Below, one piece after another: positions 1 through 12,231 of a DNA stretch of 64,000 nt. Both the position numbers and the translations under genes were made by a program. A model generated the notes under the pieces. The model was not told the DNA's origin. It ran no database searches and saw nothing but the letters and a program-made list of their open reading frames with translations. Origin of the DNA: Adiantum capillus-veneris. Taxonomy: Eukaryota > Streptophyta > Polypodiopsida > Polypodiales > Pteridaceae. The stretch lies in NCBI GenBank assembly GCA_014529385.2, contig CM043959.1, positions 62,695,753 through 62,759,752 of the forward strand, read 5' to 3'. Position 1 is the stretch's first letter. Every line of letters begins with the position of its first letter.

Positions 1-3000
1 TCTCTCTGTGTTTTAATAGAGTTAGCTGGGACAAGTGGTGGACCTTGGAACCAAACCCCAATGTAAAACCTATCATGGTCACTTCAAGTCGTGAGAAAGA
101 ATAACCTTTAAGATATAGTCTTATAGGTTGGACAAGTGGTGGACCTTAACACCCAAATATTCTAAACATAATTACATAGAGTGAAAAAGTGGTGAATCTT
201 GAGACAAAACCACTCATGCTACTAGCGGTAATAACTTTGAAAAGTGGTGGACCTTGAACGTAAACCCCCCATGTTTCAATAGAGTTAGCTTCGACAAATG
301 GTGGAGCATCCTTCTCTCCATGTTTCAATGGAGCCTAGCTTTTACAAGTGGTGGACCTTTGCTTCTCTCTATGATTCAATACAGTTAGCTTGGACAAGTG
401 GTGGACCTTGGAACCAAACCCCCATGTAAAACCTATCATGGTCACTCCAAGTGGTACGAAAGAATAACCTTTAAGATGTAGCCTTATAGGTTGGACAAGT
501 GGTGGACCTTAACACCCACATATTCTTAATATAATGACATAGAGTGGAAAAGTGGTGAATCTTGAGACCAAACCACTCAGGCTACTACCAATAATAGCTT
601 GGACAAGTGTTGGACCTTGAATGTAAACCCCTCATCTATGACATATCGTGGGTTTAATGTTTTTCGCTGGAGCCTAGCATCTTGGAGACATGGTGCAGGT
701 TCCTTCTCGTCATGTTTCAATGGAGCCTATCTTGGACAAATGGTGGAGCATCCTTCTCTCCATGTTTCAATGGAACCTAGCTTGGACCAGTGGTGGACCT
801 TTGCTCCTCTCTCTGTTTCAATAGAGTTAGCTTGGACAAGTGGTGGAGCTTGGAACCAAACCCCCATATAAAACCTATCATGGTCACTCCAAGTGGTAAG
901 AAAGAATAACCTTTAAGATATAGTTATAGGTTGGACAAGTGGTGGACCTTAACACCCACATATTCTTAATATAATGACATAGAGTGGAAAAGTGGTGATT
1001 CTTGAGACAAACCACTCATTCTACTAGCGATAATAGCTTGGACAAGTGGTGGACCTTGAATGTAAACCCCCATGTACAAAATATCTGGGTTTAAGGTATT
1101 TCGATGAAGCCTAGATCTTGGAGACATGGTGCAGCTTGCCTCTCTTCATGTTTCAATGGAGCCTATCTTCCGCCAATGGGGGATCATCCTTCTTAAATGT
1201 CTCAATGGAGCCTAGCTTGGACAAGTGGTGGACCTTTGCTTCTCTCTATGTTTCCATAGAGTTAGCTTGGACAAGTGGTGGACCTTGGAACCAAACCCCC
1301 ATGTAAAACATATCATGGTCATTCCAAGTGGTGAGAAAGAATACCCTTTAAGATATAGCCTTATAGGTTGGACAAGTGGTCGACCTTAAAACCTAGATCT
1401 TCTTAATATAATGACATAGAGTGGAAAAGTGGTGAATCTTGAGACCAAACCACTCATGCTACTAAGGATAATAGTTGGACAAGTGGTGGACCTTGAATGT
1501 AAACCCCCCATGTACGAAATATCATGGGTTTAAGGTATTTCAATGGAGCCTAGCATCTTGGAGACATGGTGCAGCTTGCTTCTCTTCATGTTTCAATGGA
1601 GCCTATCTTTGACAAATGGTGGAGCATCCTTCTCTCCATGTTTCAATGGAGCCTAGCTTGGACAAGTGGTGGACCTTTGCTTCTCTCTATGTTTCAATAG
1701 AGTTAGCTTGGACAAGTGGTGGACCTTGGAACCAAACTCCCATGTAAAACTATCATGGTCACTCCAAGTGGTGAGAAAGAATAAGTTTAAGATATAGCCT
1801 TATAGGTTGGACAAGTGGTGGACCTTAGCACCCAGATATTCTTAATATAATGACATAGAGTGGAAAAGTGGTGAATCTTGAGACCAAACCACTCATGCTA
1901 CTAGAGATAATAGGTTGGACAAGTGGTGGACCTTGAATGTAAACCCCCCATGTACGAAATATCATGGGTTTAAGGTATTTCAATGGAGATTAGCATCTTG
2001 GAGACATGGTGCAGCTTGCTTCTCTTCATGTTTCAATGGAGCGTATCTTGGACAAATGGTGGAGCATCCTTCTCTCCATGTTTCAATGGAGCCTAGCTTG
2101 GACAAGTGGTGGACCTTTGATTCTCTCTATGTTTCAATAGAGTTATCTTGGACAAGTGGTGCACCTTGGAACCAAACCCCCATGTAAAACCTATCATGGT
2201 CACTCCAAGTGGTGAGATAGAATACCCCTTAAGATATAGCCTTATAGGTTGGACAAGTGCTGGACCTTAACACCCAGATATTCTTAATATAATGACATAG
2301 AGTGGAAAAGTGGTGAATCTTGAGACCAAACCACTGATGCTACTAGAGATAATAGGTTGGACAAGTGGTGGACCTTGAATGTAAACCCTCCATGTACGAA
2401 ATATCATGGGTTTAAGGTATTTCAATGGAGATTAGCATCTTGGAGACATGGTGTAGCTTGCTTCTCTTCATGTTTCAATGGAGCGTATCTTGGACAAATG
2501 GTGGAGCATCCTTCTCTCCATGTTTCAATGGACCCTAGCTTGGACAAGTGGTGGACCTTTGCTTCTCTCTATGTTTCAGTAGAGTTATCTTGGACAAGTG
2601 GTGGACCTTGGAACATAACCCCCATGTAAAACCTATAATGGTCACTCCAAGTGGTGAGAAAGAATAACCCTTAAGATATAGCCTTATAGGTTGGACAAGT
2701 GCTGGACCTTAACACCCAAATATTCTTAATATAATGACATAGAGTGAAAAAGTGGTGAATCTTGAGAGCAAACCACTCATGCTACTAGCGTTAATAGGTT
2801 AGACAAGTGGTGGAGCTTGAATGTAAACCCCCCATGTTTCAATAGAGTTAGCTTCGACAAATGATAGAGCATCCTTCTCTCCATGTTTCAATGAAGCCTA
2901 GCTTGGACAAGTGGTGGACCTTTGTTTCTCTCTATGTTTCAATAGAGTTAGCTTGGACAAGTGGTGGACCTTGGAACCAAACCCCCATGTAAAACATATC

Positions 3001-4480
3001 ATGGACATTTCAAGTGGTGAGAAATAATACCTTTTAAGATATACCCTTATAGGTTGGACAAGTGGTCGACCATAACACATAGATCTTCTTAACGTAATGA
3101 CATAGAGTGGAAAAGTGGTGAATCTTGAGACCAAACCACTCATGCTACCAGAGATAATAGGTTGGACAAGTGGTGGACCTTGAATGTAAACTCCCCATGT
3201 ACAAAATATCGTGGGTGTAAGGTATTTCAATGGATCTTAGCATCTTGGAGACATGGTGCAGCTTGCTTCTCTTCATGTTTCAATGGAGCCTATCTTGGAC
3301 AAATGGTGGAGCATCCTTCTCTCCATGTTTCAATGGACCCTAGCTTGGACAAGTGGTGGACCTTTGCTCCTCTCTATGTTTCAATAGAGTTATCTTGGAC
3401 AAGTGGTGGACCTTGGAACAAAACCCCCATGTAAAACCTATCATGGTCATTCCAAGTGGTCAGAAAGAATACCCTTTAAGATATAGCCATATAGGTTGGA
3501 CAAGTGGTGGACCTTAACACCCAGATCTTCTTAATATAATGACATAGAGTGGAAAAGTGGTGAATCTTGAGACCAAACCACTCATGCTACTAGTGATAAT
3601 AGGTTGGACAAGTGGTGGACCTTGAATGTAAACCCCCCATGTACGAAATATCATGGGTTTAAGATATTTCAATGGAGCCTAGCATTTTGGAGACATGGTG
3701 CAGCTTGCTTCTCTTCATGTTTCAATCGAACCTGGCTTGGACAAATGGTGGAGCATCCTTCTCTCCATGTTTCAATGGAGCCTAGCTTGGACAAGTGGTG
3801 GACCTTTGATTCTCTCTATGTTTCAATAGAGTTAGCTTGGACAAGTGGTGGACCTTGGAACCAGACCCCTATGTAAAACCTATCATGTGCATTCCAAGTG
3901 GTGGTAAATAATACCATTTTAGATATAGCCTTATAGGTTGGACAAGTGGTGGACCTTAACACCCAGATCTTCTTAATATAATGACATAGAGTGGAAAAGT
4001 GGGAATCTTGAGACCAAACCACTCATGCTACTAGGGAGAATAGGTTGGACAAGTGGTGGACCTTGAATTTAAACCCCATATATACAAAATATCGTGGGTT
4101 TAAGGTATTTCAATGGAGCCTAGCATCTCGAAGACATGGTGCATATTGCTTCTCTTCATGTTTCAATGGAGCCTATTTTGGACAAATGGTGGAGCATCCT
4201 TCTCTCCATGTTTCAATGGACCCTAGATTGGACAAGTGGTGGACCTTTGCTTCTCTCTATGTTTCAATATAGTTAGCCTATATTAGACAATTAGTAGACC
4301 TCGAATCTCTCCATGTTGTCTAGAGCTGAGCTTGGACAAGTGGTGGACCTTACTTCTCCCTTCCCTTAGTTTACTAGCTTAAAAGATTACTATGTATACT
4401 TGCTTAGATCTAACTTGAACAAGTGGTGGACCTTGTATTCACACAAACTTAATTCATTACAAAAAAGTATATGCTAAAAT
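1..4480 (+). repeat. Higher-order tandem array, ~440-bp units, probably intronic
   Basis: The region is built from a short motif, GGACAAGTGGTGGACCTT, that recurs several times inside larger units of about 440 bp. Equivalent points of successive units fall near 599, 1033, 1473, 1915, 2357, 3162, 3604 and 4045; the 1915/2357 and 3162/3604 pairs are exactly 442 apart. Each unit also carries blocks reading as ATGTTTCAATGGAGCC and ATAATGACATAGAGTGG. A pyrimidine tract and AG at 4501-4504 end the region just before the ParB-like exon, so it is probably an intron or 5' flank of that gene. Open frames of about 90 codons recur once per unit and are by-products of the repeat. Confidence 0.85.
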
Positions 4481-4509
4481 AACATTTGGTTTTTTTTGTT
4501 TCAGGAAAG

Positions 4510-5698
4510 ATGGCTCCAGAAAAACAGGTTGCAAGGGTTGCTGTCTCAGTTGACTATACTTGCAATGATGTTAGGAAATGGTATTTGGACATACATGGTA
4601 TAGAGGGTGCACAATTTCATAAGGTGCATCTATTTATTGCCAAAAAGGAGAATGACAGCTTGTTTGAAGATGTTGGACAAGTTGTGAAAGCATCTGTCTC
4701 TGTAGTTGATAGTCATCCGGAGGTGGAATGCATTGACATTCTAGTTCCAATGAATCTAGAATTTCAACTATCTCCAGGAGCATATGCATTGGAGCGCATG
4801 TCTAGAAACAAAGAAGAGACAATGTTTTCTCGAGGATGGAAGTTTGCAGAATCAAATCCAAACATCACAGCAGATCAACTTCAAAGCTCCATCATTGCCA
4901 CACTACAACGAAAAAAGGTGAAATCTTCACGACCACCATCCACAAAGAAGCAAGCAAAAGTGCAAAAAGTAGCAGCTAAGCGAACTAGTTCCATTTTGGA
5001 TGTAGACAAGGCATCTTTGGCATCCTCATCAACAAAGGGTTCAATGTCAAAGATGAGAATTGTGGATCGAGATGTTTTAGAAGCTGAGGCCATGAAAGGA
5101 CAAGAAAAAGATACAGGTGGAATGAATAAGTACATAAATTATTTTCCTTTCCAATATAGGGAATTTGATATCCCTATTCAAAATTGTTGGCTTGCTCCTG
5201 ATCACTATAATGCAGGTATTATGGATAAAAAACACGCTAAAAGTGTGTTATTTGGATTTTCACGGAGTACGACCAAGCCTGCAGCATGTGCATATTTGAT
5301 GCATGTTCGAAATGCAAAATCAAAGAAGGGGACTCCTTTGGCAGTAGAAGAGGTAGAGGAGCAACATTCTTGATGGGCATCATTATTGGATTCTTGATGG
5401 GCAACATTCAATCTATGCTGCAAAAGTTTTGCTTCACAATGAACAAAACAACAAAGAGGTATTTGAAAGACTGATTAGCGTGTATAAATTTAGAAAGGCT
5501 CGCATTGTTGTGAATGCTCCTCCATTTGTTGCAACTGCTATATCTGCCATTGCAAATGAGGAGGCTCAGGCATTGTATGTCAAGCAACCTTACAGCCAAA
5601 TATTGAGACATTTACGGAGTCAATGGATCTTCTCAAGACGACCACCAAAGGCAGCAAGTGGAATTGCAGAGGGACATGCATCTCATGCTGGATGGGAT
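4510..5698 (+). CDS. ParB/Srx-like domain exon (exon A of a ParB-MTase-SET-NIF gene), frameshifted
   Basis: The exon appears to begin at 4505, after a TTTCAG acceptor, and its first ATG is at 4510 (AAGATGG context). The first ~200 residues are unrecognised and end in a Lys/Ser-rich linker. From about residue 210 the sequence reads like a ParB/sulfiredoxin-fold domain: a strand with YREFDIPIQNCWLAPDHYN, then WILDGQHSIYAAK at about 5387-5425, the family's GxHR-like signature with Ser in place of Arg. The signature lies in frame 2, whereas the exon starts in frame 1. The shift is at about 5356-5371, where CATTCTTGATGGGCA nearly repeats itself 25 bases on. The exon ends at 5698 before GTAAGT, in phase 0. 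ParB-like domains bind nucleotides or DNA and in phages and bacteria are often fused to methyltransferases. No function is shown here. The gene is probably broken. Confidence 0.6.
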
Positions 5699-5782
5699 GT
5701 AAGTTATTTTCTTTGTCTTTTTGATAGTGTTTAATTAACAAATCTTGCTCAATAGTTTAATTATTTCTCTATTTATTTTTAG

Positions 5783-7163
5783 GCTTTTCTTCGATTGGCA
5801 AGAATGAGTGCAGCAGCAAGTTGGATTGCTAAACAGGCACACATGGTCACGTACTCTGATTTAGTTTATGATTGCTGGATAGAAATCATTGAAAAGCTAG
5901 AAGAGGAGAATAAGAAACCCCCAACAACTGTATTTAGATACCTTTGTGGCCTTGAGGAATCAGAGGTAAAGACTATTCAAGAAGAGATTAGAGATGAGAA
6001 GATTTTACTGTCAAAGAGTGCAAAGGATGGTGATGCAACTGACATGTATGATCGAATCAAGCAGTTGAAGCAAGACAAATTGATTCAAGATGCACTTCTT
6101 GAAGGCTTCAACAATTTGAATGAGTCTTCACCATGTAAAGACTGGGAGGAGGTGGTCAAAATGTATAACATCAATGATGTTGTTTATAAAACAATTTTAA
6201 TGCTATGCGAGGAATGGATCAAATCTAGTTTGACGCGTGGAACAAAGAAAATGGCTTTTCCAGATGGAGCAATAAAATACATGCAATGGGCAATTCACCT
6301 TCAAAAGGAGAAAACTGAGCCTAGAGATTTGCCATGGTCAATCTATGTGGTGAGCCTACAAATGGAAGGCAATCTCTACTTGATGCGCCACTTCAATAAT
6401 AAAGTGCCTATTGGCTTATGTGTTTTAGATATGACAAAAAACGTTGGAGGCAATTTGAAGTGGAGTGAGGAGACATTTAACAATGCTTTGGATGGGATCT
6501 TGGCTATTGCTGGAGGGTCAACAGATCCTGGATTTGTCTTTCTTGAATTTGTGGATTTCACTAACTTCACAAAATTGCAATGTGCCTTTCACGCCATGGG
6601 AGATAATCTGAGCTACCATTGTTGTGGTGCATTGCATCACTTTCCATCAGCTCCTTGCAAAGGAGCAATTCAATTCCTAACAGTTATTGCCTTCTTGGGA
6701 CAAGGCAATGCATTTGAAGACCTGAGAAGAAGATCAGAGGAACATCCCATGCCAATTGATTGTTCTCTTCTTCAAGTAGCAGATAACGATATGTCAGATT
6801 TGCAATATTTGGAGGCCAAAAAAAGAGCTTTGGTCAAGCACTACATTCATACATATTGTTTTGAAGACCGCAAGCTTGTTGATGTTTTTGGTGATGGCTC
6901 CTTGGTTGCACAAGAAGGAATACAACAGAAAAAAGAAGTTATATGCTTAATTGATAGTGTGGAGGAGGAAAAAAACGTGGAGACCATGCTGCTAGACTTT
7001 GCTAAGTCTCATGAAGATATAGAAAAATGGGCTGGAATTCAACAATCCACTTCGAAATCAGATGACATTGTGCCTGTTACAGAGGAGTTCTCTCCACAAA
7101 GAGAAGAAGAAGAAGAACAACAACATCCTCTGTCAATGGAGGACTTTTTGGAAATGGAGACAC
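5783..7163 (+). CDS. Degenerate N6/N4 DNA-methyltransferase-like exon (exon B)
   Basis: The acceptor TTTTTAG precedes 5783. Joining GAT (5696-5698) to GCT (5783) keeps the frame, giving GWD-AFLRLARM. The exon is open for ~460 codons. Near its end RKLVDVFGDGSLVAQEG (about 6872-6922) matches motif I of amino-methyltransferases (D-x-F-x-G-x-G), preceded by KKRALVKHYIHTYC as in bacterial N6/N4 enzymes. The place expected for the catalytic DPPY reads VLDMTKN (D at 6428), so activity is doubtful. The first ~170 residues are helical and charged, and the tail is Glu-rich. The exon closes with ETH, because GTATGT at 7164 is a good donor in phase 1 that pairs exactly with the acceptor at 9739. Without splicing the frame stops at 7174. 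The methyltransferase call rests on fold motifs only. Confidence 0.5.
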
Positions 7164-9739
7164 GTATGTTTTGAGTTTCTTGTTACTGATTTGATACTCT
7201 TAATGTTAGATTTTTCTTTATATAGTATTGATTGAGTTTGTATTTTTTATCTCAAGCATTCAAGGTTTGAATGTAAATAATAAATTACTTGAGTTTTTGA
7301 ATGGTGGATCTTTAGACTAAAACTATAACATTTAATACTCACAAAGACTTAATTACTTAAGAGCTTGAACTCAATAAGTTTTGGACCTTTTATCAATACC
7401 CCCTTGATATGATACATTAGATCGTAGAATGGTTAAATGGTGATGCTTCATAAATTGAACCTAGCTTAGACAGGTGTTGGAGCCTAAATTTAAACTAACC
7501 TTGCTAGAAGTGAGCTTATGTTTGGACTTTGAGAACTAGCATAAGTAATCAATTAGAGCATATATTAGACATGTGGTGGTGGCCTTAGAGACCAAAATCT
7601 TAATGAGCTTGGAAAGGTATTTAAGTACTGCAATTTACTTAGTTTTAGTACTCACTAAAGGCATAGCTTGACAAAAGGTGGACCTTACATGGATCCTAAT
7701 TTCAAGAGGTGTGGTAGACCTTCAAACCAAGATCATATAGCTTGGACATGTGGTGGACCTTGCATGGAGACTAGTTTAGACAAGTGTGGTACACCTTGTA
7801 ACCAACACCCATTTGTTATATTAGCTTGGACAAGTGGTGGACCTTGCTTTTATGTTTCAATGGAGCATATTTTGGACAGGTGGTAGACCTTGTTTCTCTC
7901 CATGCTTCAATGGAGAGAAACATTAGCTTGGACAAGTGGTGGACCTTGCTTTTATGTTTTAAAGGAGCATATTTCGGACAAGTGGTAGACATTGTTTCTC
8001 TCCATGGTTCAATGGAACCCACCTTAGACAAGTGAAGTACCTTGAAACCAAACCCCCATAATACAACCTACTAAATAGGTTGGAAAATTGGTGGTATATG
8101 AAACCATCCATGATAGAGCATAGTATAGGTGAAAACGTAGTGGTCCTTATATCAATTACCCATGCATAGCTTGGACAAGTGGTGGACCTTGATTCTCTCT
8201 ATGTTTCAATGGATCCTATCTTGGACTATAGATATATCTTACTTATTTCCATGCTTCAATGGATTGTAGCTTGGATAAGGAGTGGACCTTCAAACAAAAC
8301 TCCACAGCATAGCATATATTAACAATTCATGGGTTTTATAGAGATTTTCTTGCCTATTTTGGAGAGTTGGTACACCTTTATTCTCCATTCTTCAATGGAT
8401 CTGAGGTTGGACAAGCGGAGCTGGAGAAGTGGTCAACCTTAAAATGAAACCTCCCATGCTACAACCCATCATAGATCGTATATGTAGTGGACCTTGAAAC
8501 TCTTTTATGTCCCTAGCTTAGAGAAGCATTGCACTCTTTATTATCTCCATACATGAAGGCAAGGTTGGACAAGTGGTGGACCTTCAAACCACAATCTCTA
8601 TGGAATAATAGGCAAGTGGTGGAGCTTGTTTTCTCCATGTTCCAATGGAGCCTAGCTTAGACAAACAATGGAGCTTGCTTCTCTCCATGTTTCAATGGAT
8701 CCTAGCTTAGAAAAGTGGTGGAGCTTTGATTCTCTCCATGTTCCAATGGACCATAGCTTAGACAAGTGGTAGACCGTGAAAAACCCCCCCGTATACAACA
8801 TATTATGGGGTTTTCATGTTTCAATGGCACCTAGCTTGGAAAAATGGTAGAGCTTTCTTCTCTTTATGTTTCAATGGATCCAATCTTAGCCAAGTGGTGG
8901 ACCTTGAAACAAGAATCCCCCCCCCCCCCCCCTATGTACAACGTATTATGGGTTTTGAAAGCATTGGGAGAAAATAATAGCTTTGATAAGTGGTGGACCT
9001 TGCTTCTCTCCATGCTTCAATGGAGCCGAGGTTGGACACATGTTGGAGAGAAGATGGTTGCCCATGAAATAGACCATGCATGCTATAATCAATCATATGT
9101 TGTACACATGGTGGACCTTGCAATTGTTTTATATGCCTAACTTGGACAAGTGGAGGACCCTTGATTACCTCCAGATATCAACAACAAGCCAAGTTTGGAC
9201 AAGTGTAGTACCACCAAACCAGAATCTCTATGCTACAATAGAGTATAGGTAGGACACGCAGTGAACCTTGATATCAAACCATCCATGCTACTAGAGATGA
9301 TAGGTTTCACATGTGGTGGAACCTTGTATCAATGTTCTATGTGTAGTTTTTGACTAGTGATAGACCTTGAAACTAATCCCTCTAGGCTACAAGAAAAAAG
9401 AGATGGATGAGGAGGCTAGACTACTTTTGTTGCATCAATGCATCCCATGTTACCACATATACTATAGGGTTCTTGGATAAGTGTTGGATCTTGTGTCAAT
9501 GCTCCATGTCTAGCTTGGACAAGTGGTGGACCTTGGTTCTCTCTATGCTTCAAATGGGCAATAGATTGGAGACATAGTGGCCTTTTTTTTCCAATGATTT
9601 TATTTTTTGGAAACCTTGGAGGCACCATGTAAGAGGCACTCTAAGTCTTCCATACAATAGACCTATTGGACTATAAAATAATGATATCTTTCTTTGATAT
9701 TGTCATTATTTTATGCATAATATTTTCTTCTCTTTGCAG
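7164..9739 (+). repeat. Intron filled with diverged GGACAAGTGGTGGACC repeats
   Basis: This stretch lies between the GTATGT donor at 7164 and the TCTTTGCAG acceptor ending at 9739. From about 7300 it carries irregular, diverged copies of the same motif as the upstream array, in the same orientation, without a clean 440-bp period. A run of 16 C lies at 8917-8932. I see no coding sequence that continues the flanking exons. Confidence 0.7.
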
Positions 9740-10300
9740 ACACAAAGGAGTTAAGTGATATAAAAACTAGATGTATTTCACACTATGATTGGCATGAAGA
9801 TCCTTTTGGGACACCAACTTTTCCTATTCCCAAAGATGTAATTTTCCATATTAACGGTGTGGATTTTGAAGTGCGACTTTCATGTATTGAAGGAGCTGGT
9901 TATGGGCTATTTGTGCATACTACCCTGGAAAGTGGTTTGACTATTCTAAACTATGGAGGGCATAAGTATAGATTTCAAGACTGGAAAAAGATATGCAAAA
10001 TTTTTCCAAGAGCTTATAAATATTCTCTTCTAGAGGATCCAAACATAGAAGAAGAGGAAGATCAATCATACATTATTGGTTGTGTAGAAGAAGGAAACGT
10101 GTCGGGCTATATAAATAGTTCTCACAGTATAAATTTCTGTCCCAACGTACGCTATACATTTGATCCAAATTTTCCACCTTGGCATAAATGCACCTCTTCA
10201 CACATCAAGTCAGAAGAATATGGCCATGTATGCATTGAGACTATTTGTCAAGTTGAAGCAGGAGAAGAGTTGTTTGCTGACTATAACTTTACTTGACATT
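9740..10300 (+). CDS. SET-domain exon (exon C)
   Basis: Two bases of exon C complete the codon begun in exon B; the frame then reads TKELSDIKTRCISHYDW and continues into a SET domain. Visible marks are GAGYGLFVHTTLESG (the GxG turn, about 9889-9933), LNYGG, YIIGC, the pseudoknot strand GYINSSHSINFCPNVRY (canonical RFINHSC-x-PN, here altered at NHSC) and GEELFADYNFT with the conserved Tyr (10261-10293). SET proteins usually methylate protein lysines with S-adenosylmethionine. The frame meets TGA at 10294-10296. Four bases later, 10301 offers GTAAAG as a donor in phase 1, which fits the acceptor at 10939. The SET consensus favours an aromatic residue near here, so the TGA may be a mutated Trp codon. 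If instead the TGA is real, the protein ends with the SET domain. Confidence 0.7.
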
Positions 10301-10939
10301 GTAAAGTATTATACATGGATGGAAATCTCAAGTACATGCATCATTTTCATTTTTCATGGATGAAATCTCAAGTGAATATAACATTTGATTATTGTTTAGT
10401 TTATGCTCAACGAGAATCTAAAGTGCTCTTATGCTTTGTGTGTTGTCTAACTTATTTGACTACCTTGGCCATAGAATCTTGATTCTACTCTAGATTTGTG
10501 ATAAATCTTACCAAAATTTAATCAATGTCTAGGTTGGACAAGTGGTGGGGCTTCAAACATTACTATCTTAAACAAGTGGAGTTATCTTACTTGAATAAGT
10601 GGTGGCCTTTGAATCCAAATCTAAGCCAAATCTCTAATTGTTTGCTTGTAGTTTAGGTTGGACATTTGGTGGACCTTGTATCCATGTTTCCTCAACAAGG
10701 GTGGCTTTTAGTTTTCACTTTAAGTACTCATCTTTAATAAAGTGTAGGATGGAAAATGTTTGAGTTAGTAGATTGTATTTTAGACAAGTGGTGTTTGGTG
10801 TACGAATGCTGAAAATGGTTGCAAGGATTCTAACAACGACTTTACCTTAAATAAATTTCTTACTAGGAGTTCTACATATAAATATGGTGAATAAAATTCT
10901 AGTGGTTTTGAGATACCATTTGTGCGTGTGTTTTCTTAG
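10301..10939 (+). other. Probable intron between the SET and NIF-like exons
   Basis: The stretch runs from GTAAAG at 10301 to TTTTCTTAG at 10939. It is AT-rich with a few degenerate copies of the GGACAAGTGGTGG motif near 10530-10690. I see no coding frame in it. Confidence 0.5.
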
Positions 10940-12137
10940 ATTCACAAACTGGGATGGATAATGCTCCTATGGTTCAGTCAACAACTATAGAATCCATAGA
11001 TTCTATGGTTTCTAAAGTGCCCAAGATGGATGATATTTCTATACTAGAGTCTAGTGTTGTGCAACTTGAGCAAGCATCCAATAATGAGAACCAAGAAATC
11101 GATGCTTCAAAAATGCAACATACATCAAAAGAGACTGAAAAGTCCACTCACGAGCTATTGCCAATTGGTACTACGTCATGTAGCGTAGATGTTGAGAAAT
11201 CCATGCTTACAATTATATTGGATTTAAATGGTCTATTGTTGAAATGTTCCCCTCAACCATCCTCACACCACAACTCAGTGCAAATGGATTCAAAAAGATA
11301 TATTATACTCAGGCCAGGTTGCATCCAATTCTTGAAGACTATTTTACAGAGGTTTAATGTTGCAATTTGGTCGACAGCTACTAGGAACAATTTGGTCGAC
11401 AGCTACTAGCACTAAACAACTTAGCTGAGGATACATTGCCTTTCTTTGCAATTTGGTCGCAAGATGTTTGCTACACCGCTCAAACTCAAAAATTGTTTAG
11501 ACCCGACAATCCAAACGTTGAGGCAATGTTCAAGCCTCTAGCCAAAATTGCCATGGGGTTTGAATGTGATCCACAAAGAACAGTGCTTATTGATGACTCT
11601 CCTTACAAGGGATGTATTTCACCAACAAACAATTGCATTTTTCCACCACAATTTGATGCTGAGAAGATGGTTGACAATATGCTCTTGGAGGAGCTACTGC
11701 CATACTTGATTCAGCTTGATGAGAGAAGGGATGTGCGTGGTTTAATTGCTTCTAATCGTTATGGACAACCTATAGTGACAAATGATAGTGAATACAAACA
11801 AATCATGGAGTATTGGAAGCAGAAAAATGATGTTTGGTCAGCTAAGGTGTTCTTTACAAGAAGAATACCACCTGCAAAAGGTGACAGGGATGAAACTATC
11901 ATTGAAAATGCAAGTGACACAAGCCACCGCAATGAAATGAGAAGAGCCCAAATACAAGAGATCTTAGCAAAGGAGCGTACACCCATTGAAAGCATGAAGG
12001 CGTCACAATTGACCACTTTAGCTAGGCAATTGGGTTGTAACACAAAAGGAGTTTTGAAGGCAACCACAACAAAGGCTTATATAAATAAGGTGAAAGCTGA
12101 GAACAGTCTTCTAAGACTGGATAGAAAGCAACCCTAA
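10940..12137 (+). CDS. NIF/FCP1-like HAD phosphatase-domain exon (exon D), frameshifted
   Basis: The frame is open from the acceptor, with two leading bases that match phase 1 upstream. After a ~90-residue linker the domain reads TIILDLNGLLLKC (D at 11221), YIILRPGCIQFLKTIL and FNVAIWSTATRNN. It then changes frame and continues as LPFFAIWSQDVCYT, LFRPDNPN, RTVLIDDSPYKG (11577-11612) and LIASNRYGQP. These are the conserved blocks of plant NLI-interacting-factor (FCP1/SCP-like) proteins. The first motif is DxN rather than DxD, so the nucleophile is present but the second Asp is not; I recall the same DLNGLL form in intact plant homologues. The C-terminal MKASQLTTLARQLG resembles a SAP-type helix pair. 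The break is at 11364-11410, where AATTTGGTCGACAGCTACTAG occurs twice, 25 bp apart. Confidence 0.7.
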
Positions 12138-12231
12138 GGTACTAGTGACATGTCATATATTCTTGATACACATACTTGAACACTCATGTGCATGGTATCT
12201 AACAAATCTTTCTTTTTATTCCTTCCTGCAG

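Noticed and set aside
599-4272. Recurrent ~90-codon frames (MDKWWTLNV...) in the tandem array
   Set aside because: They repeat once per ~440-bp unit, have relatives on both strands and in the inverted array, and follow the DNA repeat rather than a protein constraint. I read them as by-products of the satellite.
1-4480. CRISPR-like array of short repeats
   Set aside because: Repeat and spacer lengths are irregular, the 'spacers' are themselves repeated within 440-bp units, and the surroundings are plant introns and retrotransposons.
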